DNA of 64,000 nt, taken from Selaginella moellendorffii. Its lineage: Eukaryota > Streptophyta > Lycopodiopsida > Selaginellales > Selaginellaceae. Each line of letters opens with the position of its first letter. Position 1 is the first letter of the stretch. Below, one piece after another: positions 45,732 to 56,559 of the stretch. Made by a program: the position numbers and the translations under genes. Under the pieces are notes generated by a model that did no database searches, was not told the DNA's origin, and saw only the letters and a list, made by a program, of their open reading frames with translations. The stretch lies in the NCBI RefSeq assembly GCF_000143415.4, contig NW_003314276.1:2562184-2626183 (forward strand), in the 5' to 3' direction.

Positions 45732-46611
45732 TCAAGTCCCAACCCTTTAGTAAAGCAAGGCTGGGTTTAAGTCCAAACCCTATACTAGGGTGGGGTGGGA
45801 CACCTATATCCTATTATCAGCTCTTGGTTGGGGAGGTCAACTCCCCAAGGTGTCATAGACTAAAGGATCCTTGAAACCACAATCAGAATGATAAAGAATT
45901 TATTGAATGAAACCAAGTTTGAGATCGAGTCTAAGACCGACTCCAAGACCGAGTATAAGATCGAGTCTGCGATCAAGTCCGAGACCAACTCTAAGACCAA
46001 ATTCGAGATAGAGTCTGGGACAAAGTTCAAAACCAATTCTGAGATCTAAAATCAAGTCCAAGTCTAAGTCTGAGATCGAGTTCAAGACCGAGTCCAAATT
46101 CAGGTCCAAAATCGAGTCCAAGATCAAGTCTGAGACCAAGTTCGAATACTAATACAAGTTGTGCGGTGATAGCCCAAAGCGTTCATCTGACAGAGGCAAA
46201 GGAGGAGGAGGGGGGGGGGGGGGCTGTAGGGGGCTCCAAAAGTAAAGTAAGGATAGTGAGGTTAGGAATCAGTCTTGAAGGAAATCTTCAATGGTGCTTT
46301 CAAACTAACTTAAGGTTAGGATTAGGGGTTAGGGGCCTTGGGTGGGAGTGAGCATGGAGTGGGTGGTGCTAGAGAAAACACACAAGGAAGTGCTCAAGAG
46401 CAACTCCCACTCCCAAAAGGGAAACCAATTACAGTGGTCCCAGCTTATATGGAGTGATGCCTCACTTGAGTACCATGCAGCTTATTGGTCCTCACCTCTT
46501 TCTAGGAAGTTGGGGAGTAGGGGTACCCATACTATATGACTAGACCATGGTGTTTCCCCCTAGAGTCCCAAAACAAATGATACACCCAAAGCTTGGGATT
46601 AAGAGTCTTAT

Positions 46612-46773
46612 TGTAGCGCACCTTATCTCTCTCCCCTTAAGCCAACTGGAAAAGGGGCAATTGCTTGATGAGAGAGCCCTTAGTGGCTATTTTATCCCCA
46701 TTTATCCCCCAAGGTTCCAAGGATCCACGGTGACAGTATATCCAAATCTCATCCCATGATCACATGCGCTACA
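46612..46773 (-). repeat. Solo LTR of TRIM family B
   Basis: 162 bp, TGTAGCGCACC...ATGCGCTACA, reversed relative to the other two copies. Flanks are cttat and cctat (TSD with one change). It has a perfect 9-bp terminal inverted repeat, TGTAGCGCA/TGCGCTACA, present in decayed form in the other copies. Confidence 0.88.
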
Positions 46774-47090
46774 CCTATGATCAAGTCTTAGTACCAAGGG
46801 ATGTTAAGAACTTGGAAGCTTGGTGTGCTTAGCTGCTTATGCCTGTGGGGAGTGTAGCCAAACCTTAAGTCTAGAGGGGGATTGATAATGAATTTGGGAA
46901 TCCGTGAATGGATAGGTAACACCTTGTTATTTGTGTAGTAAGTAGCTAAAGCCAAGTAGGACTAAATAGGAGTTAGTACCATAGGCGGGAACCTTGGCAA
47001 AGGAACTTACTTAAGCCCAAAACAGTGGTGATTGAATAGACGAGGTAAGCTAGCAAATTAGAAAGGAAAACTTTATGGCTTACACACTAG

Positions 47091-47663
47091 TGTAAGCAAC
47101 CAACTCAAAGAACAATTTATTAGGGTTCAAATATAAAGGGAAAGGGCCTATGAATAAAAGTGCACCCTTTTTTCCAATTGGTTAAGGGTCTTGGGATATT
47201 TGGGGTTAAGCGTCCTAGGGTTTGAATAATATAACCTTCTGGGAAGTCTAAATTTAGGAGCTTACAATTTGGTATTAGAGAGGTCTTAGGTCTGACTCTA
47301 TTGGTTGGCTACGGGAATCACACCACATGTTGATTGACATTTAGCTGGTTTAGTTTGCTCCCACTGGGCTCGACTCGAGGGGTAGGGTGTCAAGAGAGCG
47401 GGGCTCTTGGGAGTGCTATGGCTCTCAATTTCCATTTACGAAGGCGTGAACTTATAGGGAAGTATGGTAGATTATAAACAACCAAAGAGAACGATTCAAA
47501 AGACAATCTGTTGAAATTCAAATATAGAGAGAAAGGGCCCATGAATAAAAGTGCACCCCCTTTTCCAATTGGTTAAGGGTCTTGGGATATTTGGGGTTAA
47601 GTGCCCTTGGGTTTAAATAGTACTAGGCTAGATTCCCAAGAAGTCCAAATTCAAGAGCTTACA
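47091..47663 (+). mobile_element. TRIM family A, copy 3 (complete, perfect TSD)
   Basis: 573 bp; LTRs at 47091-47266 and 47473-47663. TSD actag at 47086-47090 and 47664-47668. Primer site ATTTGGTATTAGAGAGGTC adjoins the left LTR. It is non-coding. It sits at the end of the family A LTR; both share the LTR end and primer form CTTACAATTTGGTAT, hinting that the TRIM uses that family's machinery. Confidence 0.92.
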
Positions 47664-47668
47664 ACTAG

Positions 47669-49260
47669 AGTCTTCCCTCTACTATACTTTTGGAGCTCAC
47701 CAAATCTCCCAGGGTTTGGGAGACGATCACTTTGGGCTTTCACCCTTAGACTAAACTCAGACTCGGTTTCAAACCTAGTTTCTATCTCGGTCTTGGTCTC
47801 AGTCTCCATTTTAGGTCCATCTCAGAGTCAACTTCGGACTCCATCTTAGATCCATCTCAAACTCCATCTCAAATCCATCTTAGATCCATCCCAAACTCTA
47901 TCTTCGACTCCATCTTGGGTCCATCTCAGACTCCATCTCAAACTCCATCTTGGGTCCATATCAAACTCCATCTTGGACTCCATCTCGGGTCCATTTTGGG
48001 TCTATATTGGACTCCATCTCAGGTCCATATCAAACTCCATCTCAGACTCCATCTTAGGTTCATCTCGAACTTCATCTCAGGTCCATCTTGGACTCCATTT
48101 TGAACTCCTTCTCAAACTCCATCTCAAACTCCTTCTCGGATTTGTTCCTAACACTTTCATATGTCACAACACTTGCTATATATCAATCCTTTTTGTGTCC
48201 CTTTTTTAGAGACTCACTTACTGATTATTTTCTTATCCTATTATTAGGAAGTTAATTTCCACCAATACAATCAATTATGTCCCATGTTTTGCTTAATTGC
48301 CTCATAATCATCAAGTCCTAAAACTCATTATTAGTGCTTTTACACCTCGCTCATTATTTAGGTCAATGCACTTGAATTTAAGCTATGCCAATCCCACTTT
48401 CATTGGGATTCCTTTGGTAATAAGTTCTCATGAATCAACCAATTTGACCTCAAAGCATCATGCCTTGGAACATTTGGTGTCTCCACACCATCAGCTCTAT
48501 GAGTTTACCCTCATAACACTTCCCACTTATGTCTAAGTTTTTGTTAAACAATAGTAGTCGTTTCTTATGCTAACTATCTGTTAGCATTACAATATAAACA
48601 TAATTTCTTGCCAAAGTTGTTTTCTTTCGTAAACACCTTTTCACAATTTTAGCATGGCACATTCTACCATCAATGAGATACCTATTATTCTCATATTTGG
48701 ATCTCATGATCCTCTCAGTCCTTTATAGGGTACAAAACACCTCGATTTAAACAGGATTCCTCAAAAGCCTTTAGGACCATCTCTTAACTCTACTAAGTCA
48801 TCCAGCTTTTGAACTTGTTAATCCAATGTCCTATAAAGCCCTACTTTTGAGGTGTATCATACTTAAATAAAACTTTTTATATTCTCATAAGGACCATCCT
48901 TGCAAGTGTTACTCTGACACTTGATTATCCATCTCGAGTCCATTTCAGATTCCATCTCGAACTCCATTCTGAGTCCATATTGGACTCCATCTCAGGTCCA
49001 TATTAGACTTTATCTCGGGTCCATCTCGGACTCCATCTCAGGTCCAACTCAAACTCCATCTCGGGTTCATCTCGGACTCCATCTCAGGTCTATCTCAGAC
49101 TCCATCTCGGGTCTATCTTAGACTCTATCTTGGGTCCATATTGGACTTCATCTCAGATTTCATCTCGAATCCATCTCAGACTCCATCTTAGACTCTATCT
49201 CAGGTCCATCTTAAATTCCATCTCGGGTCCATATTGGACTCTATCTATTCTTAGCACTTT
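47669..49260 (-). repeat. Reversed family A LTR fragment with two minisatellite blocks
   Basis: Read on the minus strand, 48140 to 47669 matches the part of the family A LTR holding the GAGTC/GAGAC minisatellite followed by gggtgaaagcccaaag and ctccaaaagtatagta. A second minisatellite block (CTCCATCTCRGR units on the plus strand) lies at 48925-49255. Between them (48150-48920) is AT-rich sequence with no recognisable gene. Confidence 0.55.
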
Positions 49261-50340
49261 CATGTGTTAGTTTTTTCTTGTGTCCTTTTTTTAGAGATTC
49301 ATTCATCAATTGCTTTGTGCTCATTCCTTGAGCACTTTGTTCAGAGTTTCACTCATGCTCTCGACTTTTCAAATTGGAAGTTTTGATCCAAACATGTTAT
49401 GTTTTGTTGGACTTTCACTTTGACCAATACTATGTGGCACCTTTTTTGCTCCACTTTGGGGCTTAGGGATTTGTGTTTCACAACGAGACCAACAAATGGG
49501 GCATGGTAGTAAGAGTGTCTTAGTAGATATAGTAAACTATTATCTAGTAAATATTAAGGAAACAAGTTCAATATTGCAATTCCCAACATTAGTAAGTGCA
49601 AGTTAACAAATAAATCTCTCTAACCAAGTTAAATATGCTTAAATAATAACATTTAGAAATTCCATCCTTATGCTTCTATGGCCAAATGCACACGTGAAAA
49701 GTAGTTTCTCAACTACTTTGAGAGGAAATTAATTATGGTTTAGCAATACTAACCTCCTGTTGTTGTGGTAGTAAAAGAAGAATAGAAAAGAGCTGATAAG
49801 TAGCTTTTGATACCTACAGTCACATTTGCAATATATTCTAATATCTTAGGGATCAATAGAAGTGGGTATTTATTAGGAATGATAGCTTTGTTTAAGTTGT
49901 AATATAGATTAGGAGATTTGTTTAGGTTGTTATTTTCCTTGGACACAAAAAACAAGTGCACTAATTGGAGATTGAGAAGGCTAGATAAACCTTTAGAAAG
50001 ATTCTTCTCAATATATCTATGTAATATGTCCAACTCTATTGATAAAAGATTATAGACAAGACTAAATAGTAGTGATTAACACCCTTGAAATCATAATAAT
50101 TAAAGGGAAGAGTGGATTGGTCTAAATAGACAAAGTTGGTGTTAAATGAATCACAATTGCAAAGACAGAACCAATATCTTAAAAACTAATACCTCCAGAC
50201 TCATATGAAAAAAATATGAAAAATTGGATTGGAGAAACAAAATAAAAGGACTTAGAGAATGAGAGAATTGTTCAATTAATATCATATCACTTTCAATCTA
50301 ATGTCAGGTTCACCAGCTCAAACCAAAGACGATATAAAAA
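49261..50340. other. AT-rich boundary region, no gene seen
   Basis: AT-rich. Only short open frames occur, for example a minus frame at 49749-50033 (SLLNLQLVHLFFVSKENNNL, YPLLLIPKILEYI) that faintly resembles a decayed RT segment. It separates the transposon-filled left part from the gene-dense right part. Confidence 0.4.
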
Positions 50341-50359
50341 ATATCAATTTATATTTACA

Positions 50360-50612
50360 AGAAAACCAACACAAATCAAACACAAATCAGAAAGAGGTAA
50401 AAGAAGTCTATATATATAAAATTTAGTTAACAATATTGTTGCCAAATAGTGTGTGACACAGACACAGACAATCCAACCAAGATGGAAGTTGTTGATTGTT
50501 CCAAAATCATCCTTGTGTGTGACACAGACACAGACAATCCAACCAAGATGGAAGTTGTTGATTGTTCCAAAATCATCCTTGTGCCAAATGTGAAACACCT
50601 CGTTCAGATTTG
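50360..50612 (-). pseudogene. ATG6/Beclin 1 exon fragment with 66-bp tandem duplication
   Basis: On the minus strand this reads [14 protein letters not shown], close to [14 protein letters not shown] of the real ATG6 exon at 58392-58550. The flank at 50380-50450 matches the following intron and exon (58205-58290). The middle of the neighbouring exon is missing. A 66-bp segment is duplicated in tandem (starting at 50451 and 50517). It lies 110 bp upstream of the TOP3A start, so it may sit in or replace part of that promoter. It cannot make a working protein. Confidence 0.85.
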
Positions 50613-50720
50613 CATCGTTTAGCGCGTCCTTGGCGCTTGAATCTCCCGTGTAAGGTTCCCTTGTTGAACATCTTCTTCGTTACCTTTATTTTAGTTTTTG
50701 GTTATGCACATTTAGGGTCT

Positions 50721-53700
50721 ATGGCTGTGAATGTTTTGAATGTGGCGGAGAAGCCCAGCGCCGCCAAGGAGATCGCGCAGATCTTGTCACATGGCGATTG
50801 CCGGAGCTTGAGCGGCCATTCTGTCTACAACAGGATCTTCCATTTCAACTACATGATCGGTGGTCAGCCATGCCGAATGGTAATGACCTCTGTCAGCGGC
50901 CATCTCATGGAGCTGGATTTCGAGGAGCAATTCCGGAAATGGTACTACTGCGATCCGGCCGATTTGTTCCAGGCCCCAGTGAGGAGATACGTTCCCCAGG
51001 TACGAAGGATTTTGATAGGAAAGGAAAAGAAAGAATGTGGATTCTCACAGGCAGGGAAATGTTCTCTAGGACAAGCTGGGAATCAAACGGACGCTGGAAG
51101 AACAGGCTAGGAATTGCCAGTGGCTTGTTCTTTGGCTCGATTGCGATCGAGAAGGAGAGAACATTGCCTACGAAGTGGTGGAGGTCTGTCTCAATGTTAA
51201 CCGGGGACTCAACGTCTTACGAGCTCGCTTCTCAGCATTTATCGAGAGGTATGATTTTTGTCACTTCCATCTTTCCTTCGGGGACTCATAGTTTTTGCAG
51301 GGAAATCCAGCACGCTGCACAGAATTTGCACCGGCCAAATCGCAATCTTTCGGATGCTGTGGACGCGCGCCAGGTTTTTCTCTGAGCTTTAAACTTCCTT
51401 TATCGTTTGTAGTTCTAAAAGAAAGCCATGCCGATGTTTAGGAGATCGATCTACGTATAGGTGCTTCCTTCACTCGCTTTCAGACAATGCTCTTGAAAGA
51501 TCGCTTTGTTCTTCCATTTGACGAGCATGAGAAGGCCATTCTTAGCTATGGTCCGTGCCAGGTAACGAGATAAATAATAATCTCCATTCCAATAGCCAAC
51601 ATACTTTTGCGCTAGTTTCCAACTCTAGGCTTTGTCGTTGAAAGATATTGGCAAGTTCAAGCACACCAGCCTGAAGATTTTTGGACCATAAACTGCGTGT
51701 ACAGGTCGGAGAACGACAGTGCTTCCTTCAAATGGACGTAAGTCATGATTTTTTTAATCCCAGGCTTGCTGAGTTTGTATGTTTCGCAGGCGCGGCCATC
51801 TTTTCGACTATGTAGCCGCCGTCTCCATATATGAAATGTGCGTGGAAGAGCCTCTTGCTACGGTTAATTTATCTTCCTTCCATCATGCTCGAAAGCCTTG
51901 AAATCTTCTCTTTCAGGTTTTCTCTGTTACTGGACGTGAGACACGTAAAAATCCACCGCATCCACTCAATACGGTTGAGCTGGTGAAGCGGGCTTCACGG
52001 TTTCTACGCTTTGGGTCCCAGGAGACAATGAAGGTATTGTTGGCTTGTGTTTATCAATCGCCAACCTTTGAACTTGCAGGCTGCTGAAGAGCTCTACCAG
52101 CAAGGATTCATCAGCTATCCCCGGACTGAGACAGATTACTTTTCGGAGAACACTGATCTTCGAGTTTGTGTTGCATCGGTTCCTAGTCTCTTTGAGCTCA
52201 TATAATGTTGTCTACGCAGCGCATGGTAGAGGAGCAGACAAGGCATCCTGTGTGGGGAAATTATGCCCATCGCCTTGTTGACCCTCGAGAGAATTTGTGG
52301 AGACATCCGAGCAATGGTGGACACGACGATAAAGCTCATCCGCCTATACATCCTACCAGGTTTTCGGATGGAGAACCACAATGGAGGAACGATCACAAGG
52401 TAGGTTTTTTTTATTAATGTCACTTTGATTTCTGTATTTTGTTTTCTTTGCAGGCAGTGTATGAGCTTGTTGTGCGACACTTTCTTGCGTGTGTCTCGCA
52501 GCCGGCTGTAGGATACGCAACAAAAGCCATGATTGACATTGCTGGGGAACAGTTCTCTGCTAATGGACTCATGGTGACTGCTGTAAGTAAACTTTCTCGT
52601 TGTTCCTAGGAACTGAGACCGTGTTGCTCGTTTTCATCTCAGAGAAATTACTTGGAAGTTTATAGATACGAAAACTGGGCTGCTTCAACTCTTCCAAACT
52701 TTGATCTTGGACAACAGGTACACATCTTCAGACTGCGAGTATTTTCTTACTTTGCGTGTGTTTCTTCGCAGTTCATTCCAACCAGGCTTACGCTGGATGC
52801 TGGCAGAACGCAACCCCCACCCCTTTTGTCAGAAGCGGATTTAATCGCGCTCATGGACAAGGTGGTTTCTTAGTTCCAGCATTTTCAAGACCTGAATTCT
52901 CTGTGTGGCCAGGAGGGAATTGGAACGGATGCTACTATGCATGATCACATAAAAAAGCTGCTGGACCGGCGCTACGCTACCAAAGATGCGCAGACACGCT
53001 TTTGTCCCACAAACTTGGTACGCGGCACAACCAGGAAAAGTGCTTTCAACTAAGTAGAGATTATCTTACAGGGCGAGGCACTGGTTATGGGATATGACAC
53101 GATGGGGTTGGTTTTCATATTTCTAGTTTCTTTATATTCACTTCCAAGATGAGAGACATTCCAGAAGTTTTGTTTCAGGTACGAGCTTTGGAAGCCCCAT
53201 CTCAGATCTATAATGGAGAGAGACATGAAGGCCGTGAGCGACGGGATAAAGGTGAAGGAGAATGTCCTGGAGACATGCTTGCAGCAAATGAAGACGTGCT
53301 TTCTCGATGTAGGTTTTAAAGCTTTTCAGCTGCTACTTTATTTTCTTATTTTTCTTATATTTTCCAGGCTAGAGTTCAGCAACAAAAGCTTATAGAGGCA
53401 ATGGGTCTTTTCTTTGAGAGGTAAGCATGTGTTCTTTGGCATTAGTTTCTACTTGGATCGGTCCAACAGAAGCCAAAATCAAGTCCCTGAAGCGGTGCAA
53501 GTCGGTGGAATCGTTCGAAGGTGCCCGATGTGTCGTGAAGCCGACATGGTTTTAAAGAGAAGACCAGTGGGTTTTTCCTCTTCATCCCGTTTGCTTGTAG
53601 GCCACCACTGACTTTGTTACACCAGGATAGCAAGTTTATGGTTGGTTGTCGCAACTTTCCACAGGTAAGTTCTTGCTGCTTGCTTAGCTTTTTACTTTTG

Positions 53701-54373
53701 GAAAATGGTGCTTTTCTTTTCAGTGTAAAAATGTCGTGTGGCTACCCTCCGTCGTCATGGAAGCGACAGTCACTGCACACACTTGCAACTCGTGCATTCC
53801 AGCTCCAGTTTACAAAATTGACTTCAAGTTCAAGAGAGCAGAGATACCACCACAATACAGCATTTATCACACAGGTGAAAGCTGATTTCCAGAAAACCAC
53901 ATACTGCTAAAATTAACAATCTCTTGTAGGTTGCGTTGGTGGCTGTGACATTGTGCTGAATGACATTATGAATATCTATAGAGCACCTCCTGCTCCCTCA
54001 GGTTCGAACTCTGTTTTCCTTGCTCGGCTAACAGAAACTCTATGCAGGGAGAGGACAAGCACAGGATCGAGCTTCTGGACGTGGCCGTGGTGTTGCTTAT
54101 CCAAGACGAGGCCGCCGTGGTGGCGGTGCTGGGAGATCCCAAAACCCAAGCCGGCATGGTGACACGGAAGTTTTCTATGATGCGCAGGTACACTTTTAAT
54201 TTTTTTTACTCCCTGTTGTTGCTTAGATTGCAAAGCACTCTAAGAAATCACAGCAGTCAAGTTCTTGGCATTTTCAAGTTTATAGCTTCAAGGACACAAG
54301 AGACTGGCACACACAGATCAGATCCAGAGTTTCTGGAACTATAGTGAGAGGACGTAGGCCTCGACTTGCTTGA
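50721..54373 (+). CDS. TOP3A: DNA topoisomerase III alpha (22 exons)
   Basis: Type IA topoisomerase, which works with a RecQ helicase and RMI1 to dissolve double Holliday junctions in the nucleus. I join exons 50721-50999, 51070-51248, 51301-51373, 51442-51561, 51616-51737, 51790-51862, 51917-52033, 52080-52163, 52220-52399, 52454-52582, 52643-52717, 52772-52861, 52913-53017, 53072-53106, 53179-53308, 53368-53420, 53470-53566, 53626-53664, 53724-53874, 53930-54001, 54048-54187 and 54227-54373, giving 829 residues in one frame. Toprim: [13 protein letters not shown] at the start and LDCDREGEN (Asp117, Asp119, Glu121). The catalytic Tyr334 is in SYPRTET. Cys pairs (CPMC, CRNFPQC, CNSC, CVGGC) from about 615 to 730 form zinc fingers, followed by an Arg/Gly-rich tail. 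The last exon is less certain; read-through would stop at 54198. An in-frame ATG at 50562 lies in pseudogene sequence and was not used. Confidence 0.93.
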
Positions 54374-54880
54374 TGCTAGCAACGAAGCCATCGGCAAACT
54401 TGTCAACTTCCTCCGTGCCTGGAACTTTGGGTTCGTAATCGAGGGACCACAGAAGCAGGCTTCCTTCTCCTTCAGGCTTGAGCGTCAGTTTCCATTTGAG
54501 AGAACTCACTTGCGTGCCAACCAGTCCCCCTTCGATCACGCTCACCCCAATGGTATGAGTGGATTCATCGATCATAGTCAGCTCCTCTTTTATGAATGGA
54601 TAAGGAACAAGATCTGTGCATGAAGTTCCAGGAACACCAAAGAGAAGAAAGATGAAAATCAAACAAACAGAGATCTCTCCCAGAAACATCACGCACCAGT
54701 ATTGAACTTGACCATCCTGGTGTTTCCAACGAGAGCAGCATCGCCATCAACATTTTCAATGCTCACCACGGCCTGATTGGAAGCTTTGACAAGCATTTGT
54801 GGATCCTTGAGAGCCTCCCACAGTTTTGAGGGGGGGAGTGCAACCTGAATCTCTCGGCTGATAGTCGATGGAGCTCCCAT
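54339..54880 (-). CDS. Bet v 1 / PR-10 / MLP-like protein
   Basis: Two exons, 54880-54697 and 54613-54339, give 152 residues, the usual length of the PR-10/major latex protein family. These small cytosolic proteins have a hydrophobic pocket for plant hormones or secondary metabolites. Visible features: MGAPSTISREIQVALPPSKL start, LWEALKDPQML helix region, IGVSVIEGGLVG, and the long C-terminal helix [20 protein letters not shown]. The intron (54614-54696) begins GTGCGT and ends ACAG, at the family's conserved position near residue 62. The last 35 bp overlap the final TOP3A exon tail to tail. A decayed copy of exon 1 lies at 55575-55706. The ligand cannot be predicted. Confidence 0.85.
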
Positions 54881-54899
54881 TGTGTCTAAGTTTGCTACT

Positions 54900-55250
54900 A
54901 AGCTTTCATTTTTTATACTAGTCTAGATTGTCAACCCTGCTATTCTATTGTTGTTCATTCTTCATGTCACGACCTTCAGTTAAAAATCTCCTCCTTCCGA
55001 GTGTAGCAAGTAAGCATCTCGTTCCACAACACCATCAAAGATCCCTCATTTGTGAACTTACAATGCAACCTCCTTTTCATTAAAGTGGGATTCTCTCATT
55101 ATTATGTGTCTATATAGTTCATTCAATTAGTTGAAAATGTTATAATACATTAATGTGAGAAATCACATGAGAACCTTCACTTTTTTTTCTTGTTACCTTA
55201 TCTTCTTTACTAAAAAAATGTGAGATAATGACAAATCTCACTTTAACTAG
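54900..55250. other. Intergenic, no feature seen
   Basis: AT-rich spacer between the PR-10 start and the PPR/ATG6/PR-10 pseudogene patch. It must hold the PR-10 promoter. A minus-strand TATA-like ttttatactag lies at about 54910. Nothing else is recognisable. Confidence 0.4.
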
Positions 55251-55254
55251 AAAG

Positions 55255-55375
55255 TGCTTGTTCACGCTCTCCAAACCGTTTCCCTGGCCGTAAGCAGCGA
55301 TCAATGCGTTCCAGGATCTAGCATCTCGGCCCATCGCGAGGAAGATCTCCAATGTCTCCCACCCAAACCTCTAGG
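55255..55375 (-). pseudogene. PPR fragment (duplicate of 55975-56095)
   Basis: On the minus strand this reads a PPR piece ending LAMGRDARSWNALIAAYGQGNGLES, nearly the same as DGPRWNALISAYGQGNDLES at 55980-56040. It is followed directly by ATG6 exon sequence, so it is part of a patch of pasted gene fragments. Confidence 0.75.
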
Positions 55376-55399
55376 TGATGGAGTTTGTTGTTTCCAACA

Positions 55400-55706
55400 A
55401 TCGCCTTATCCACTGATTGTGAGGGAGGAACTAACAGGGGACGTGGTTTTCCTCCCTATAAGCCAATATGGTGACCATTTCAGCATAGATTTTAGAGCCT
55501 TTGTCCACGGTTGAAGCATTGATATATTGTTTACCATTATACGTGTTGGTACATATACCAGCATACCTACAGTATTTGGTGTTTCCAACAATCGCAACAT
55601 TCTCAACACTCACCACGCGATTGGAAGCTTTGACAGGCATCTGTGGATCTCCCACAGTTTTGAGGGCAACCTGAATCTCTTGGTTGATAGTTGAAGGAGT
55701 TCCAAT
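55400..55706 (-). pseudogene. PR-10 exon 1 relic joined to ATG6 last-exon relic
   Basis: On the minus strand from 55706: TPSTINQEIQVALKTVGDPQ, a shortened copy of PR-10 exon 1 with the ATG changed to ATT, continuing to VGNTKYC. From about 55520 to 55400 it reads WTKALKSMLKWSPYWLIG and [10 protein letters not shown], the end of ATG6 (compare 57705-57830) with small deletions and a frameshift. Two unrelated gene pieces are thus fused in the same orientation. Confidence 0.85.
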
Positions 55707-55789
55707 TGTGTTAAAGCTTTCATCTTGTATACTAGTGTAGATCCAATTCTACAAGTTACCATGAATCACCAATATTCTGTTGTTGTTCA

Positions 55790-56550
55790 TTCATCATATG
55801 CATGTCATAAAAAAAGTGGTGGTCGTCTCCTCGCCCTGCGTGTAGCAAGTAAGCATCGCATTCCACGACACCAGGTGGGGCTCCGGCATACCATCGAAGA
55901 TCCTCCTCATCTCCTCGAATTTGCGAGCATGCCAGAAACATGCTCGTCCACGACCGAACGTTTCAAACACCAGCTTCGTGCTCTCCAGATCGTTTCCCTG
56001 GCCGTAAGCAGAGATCAACGCGTTCCATCTCGGTCCATCGCGAGGAAGATCTTCGTCGCCTGATCAATGTCTCCGGCCTCGCGCACCCAAATGCTTGTCC
56101 AAGTGATGGAGTTCGGTCTGGAACAGCCTCCTGGCCTCCTCGAGCATCCCAGTGCGTGTGTAGACGGGAAAGATCGAGTTTCAGGACACCGAGTCTTGGG
56201 CTGGAATGCGATCGAAGAGTGCCCGCGCTGCTCTAACATCGCCAGCCTGGGCATTTGCCGTGATTAGAGCATTCCACGATGTTCCTCCCGGGTATTTCTT
56301 CCTGAAGCTGGCCGGTTTGCGAGAGCCAAAAAGCCCTCCGTTGACTACAGGCATTCTTCGAAAGAATTCGAGAAAATCCCCAAACTACCATAGAGTTCCA
56401 AGATGCAACATCGCGCTTTTCCCTTGGCTCCGCAATGTTTCCGGCTAAAGCAACGTTGAGGAAACTGCGCTGTGCTCTCAGAACCATTTCCCTCTCTCGT
56501 TTAAATACCTGTTTTGGGCAACAAGCGCGAACCCCACGCCCAAACATTTA
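55790..56550 (-). pseudogene. Degenerate PPR (PLS-type) pseudogene
   Basis: Minus-strand motifs in several frames: RDVASWNSMV near 56400, WNALISAYGQGNDLES near 56000 and a RRIFDGMPEPHLVSWNAML-like stretch near 55900-55850. These are the P/L/S repeat signatures of plant PPR proteins of the RNA-editing class. Frameshifts and stops are frequent, and there is no E or DYW domain. It is probably a remnant of a larger gene. Confidence 0.75.
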
Positions 56551-56559
56551 TGTGGTTGC

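Larger units (their letters stand above)
44944..47084 (+). repeat. Family A LTR, right copy, with nested TRIM-B insertions
   Basis: Starts TGTTAGGGCCC and ends TATGGCTTACA. It contains a complete TRIM-B (45080-45731), the GAGTC-type minisatellite (45900-46150), a long G-run at 46210-46224 and a TRIM-B solo LTR (46612-46773). TRIM-A copy 3 sits six bases beyond its end. Confidence 0.7.

Noticed and set aside
49749-50033. Minus-strand RT-like fragment (SLLNLQLVHLFFVSKENNNL)
   Set aside because: The resemblance to an RT segment is faint and only 94 residues are open; too weak to list as an element.
50562-50720. Upstream in-frame ATG extending TOP3A by 53 residues
   Set aside because: It starts in the ATG6 pseudogene fragment. 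The extension has no counterpart in topoisomerase III, whereas [19 protein letters not shown] at 50721 matches the family start.
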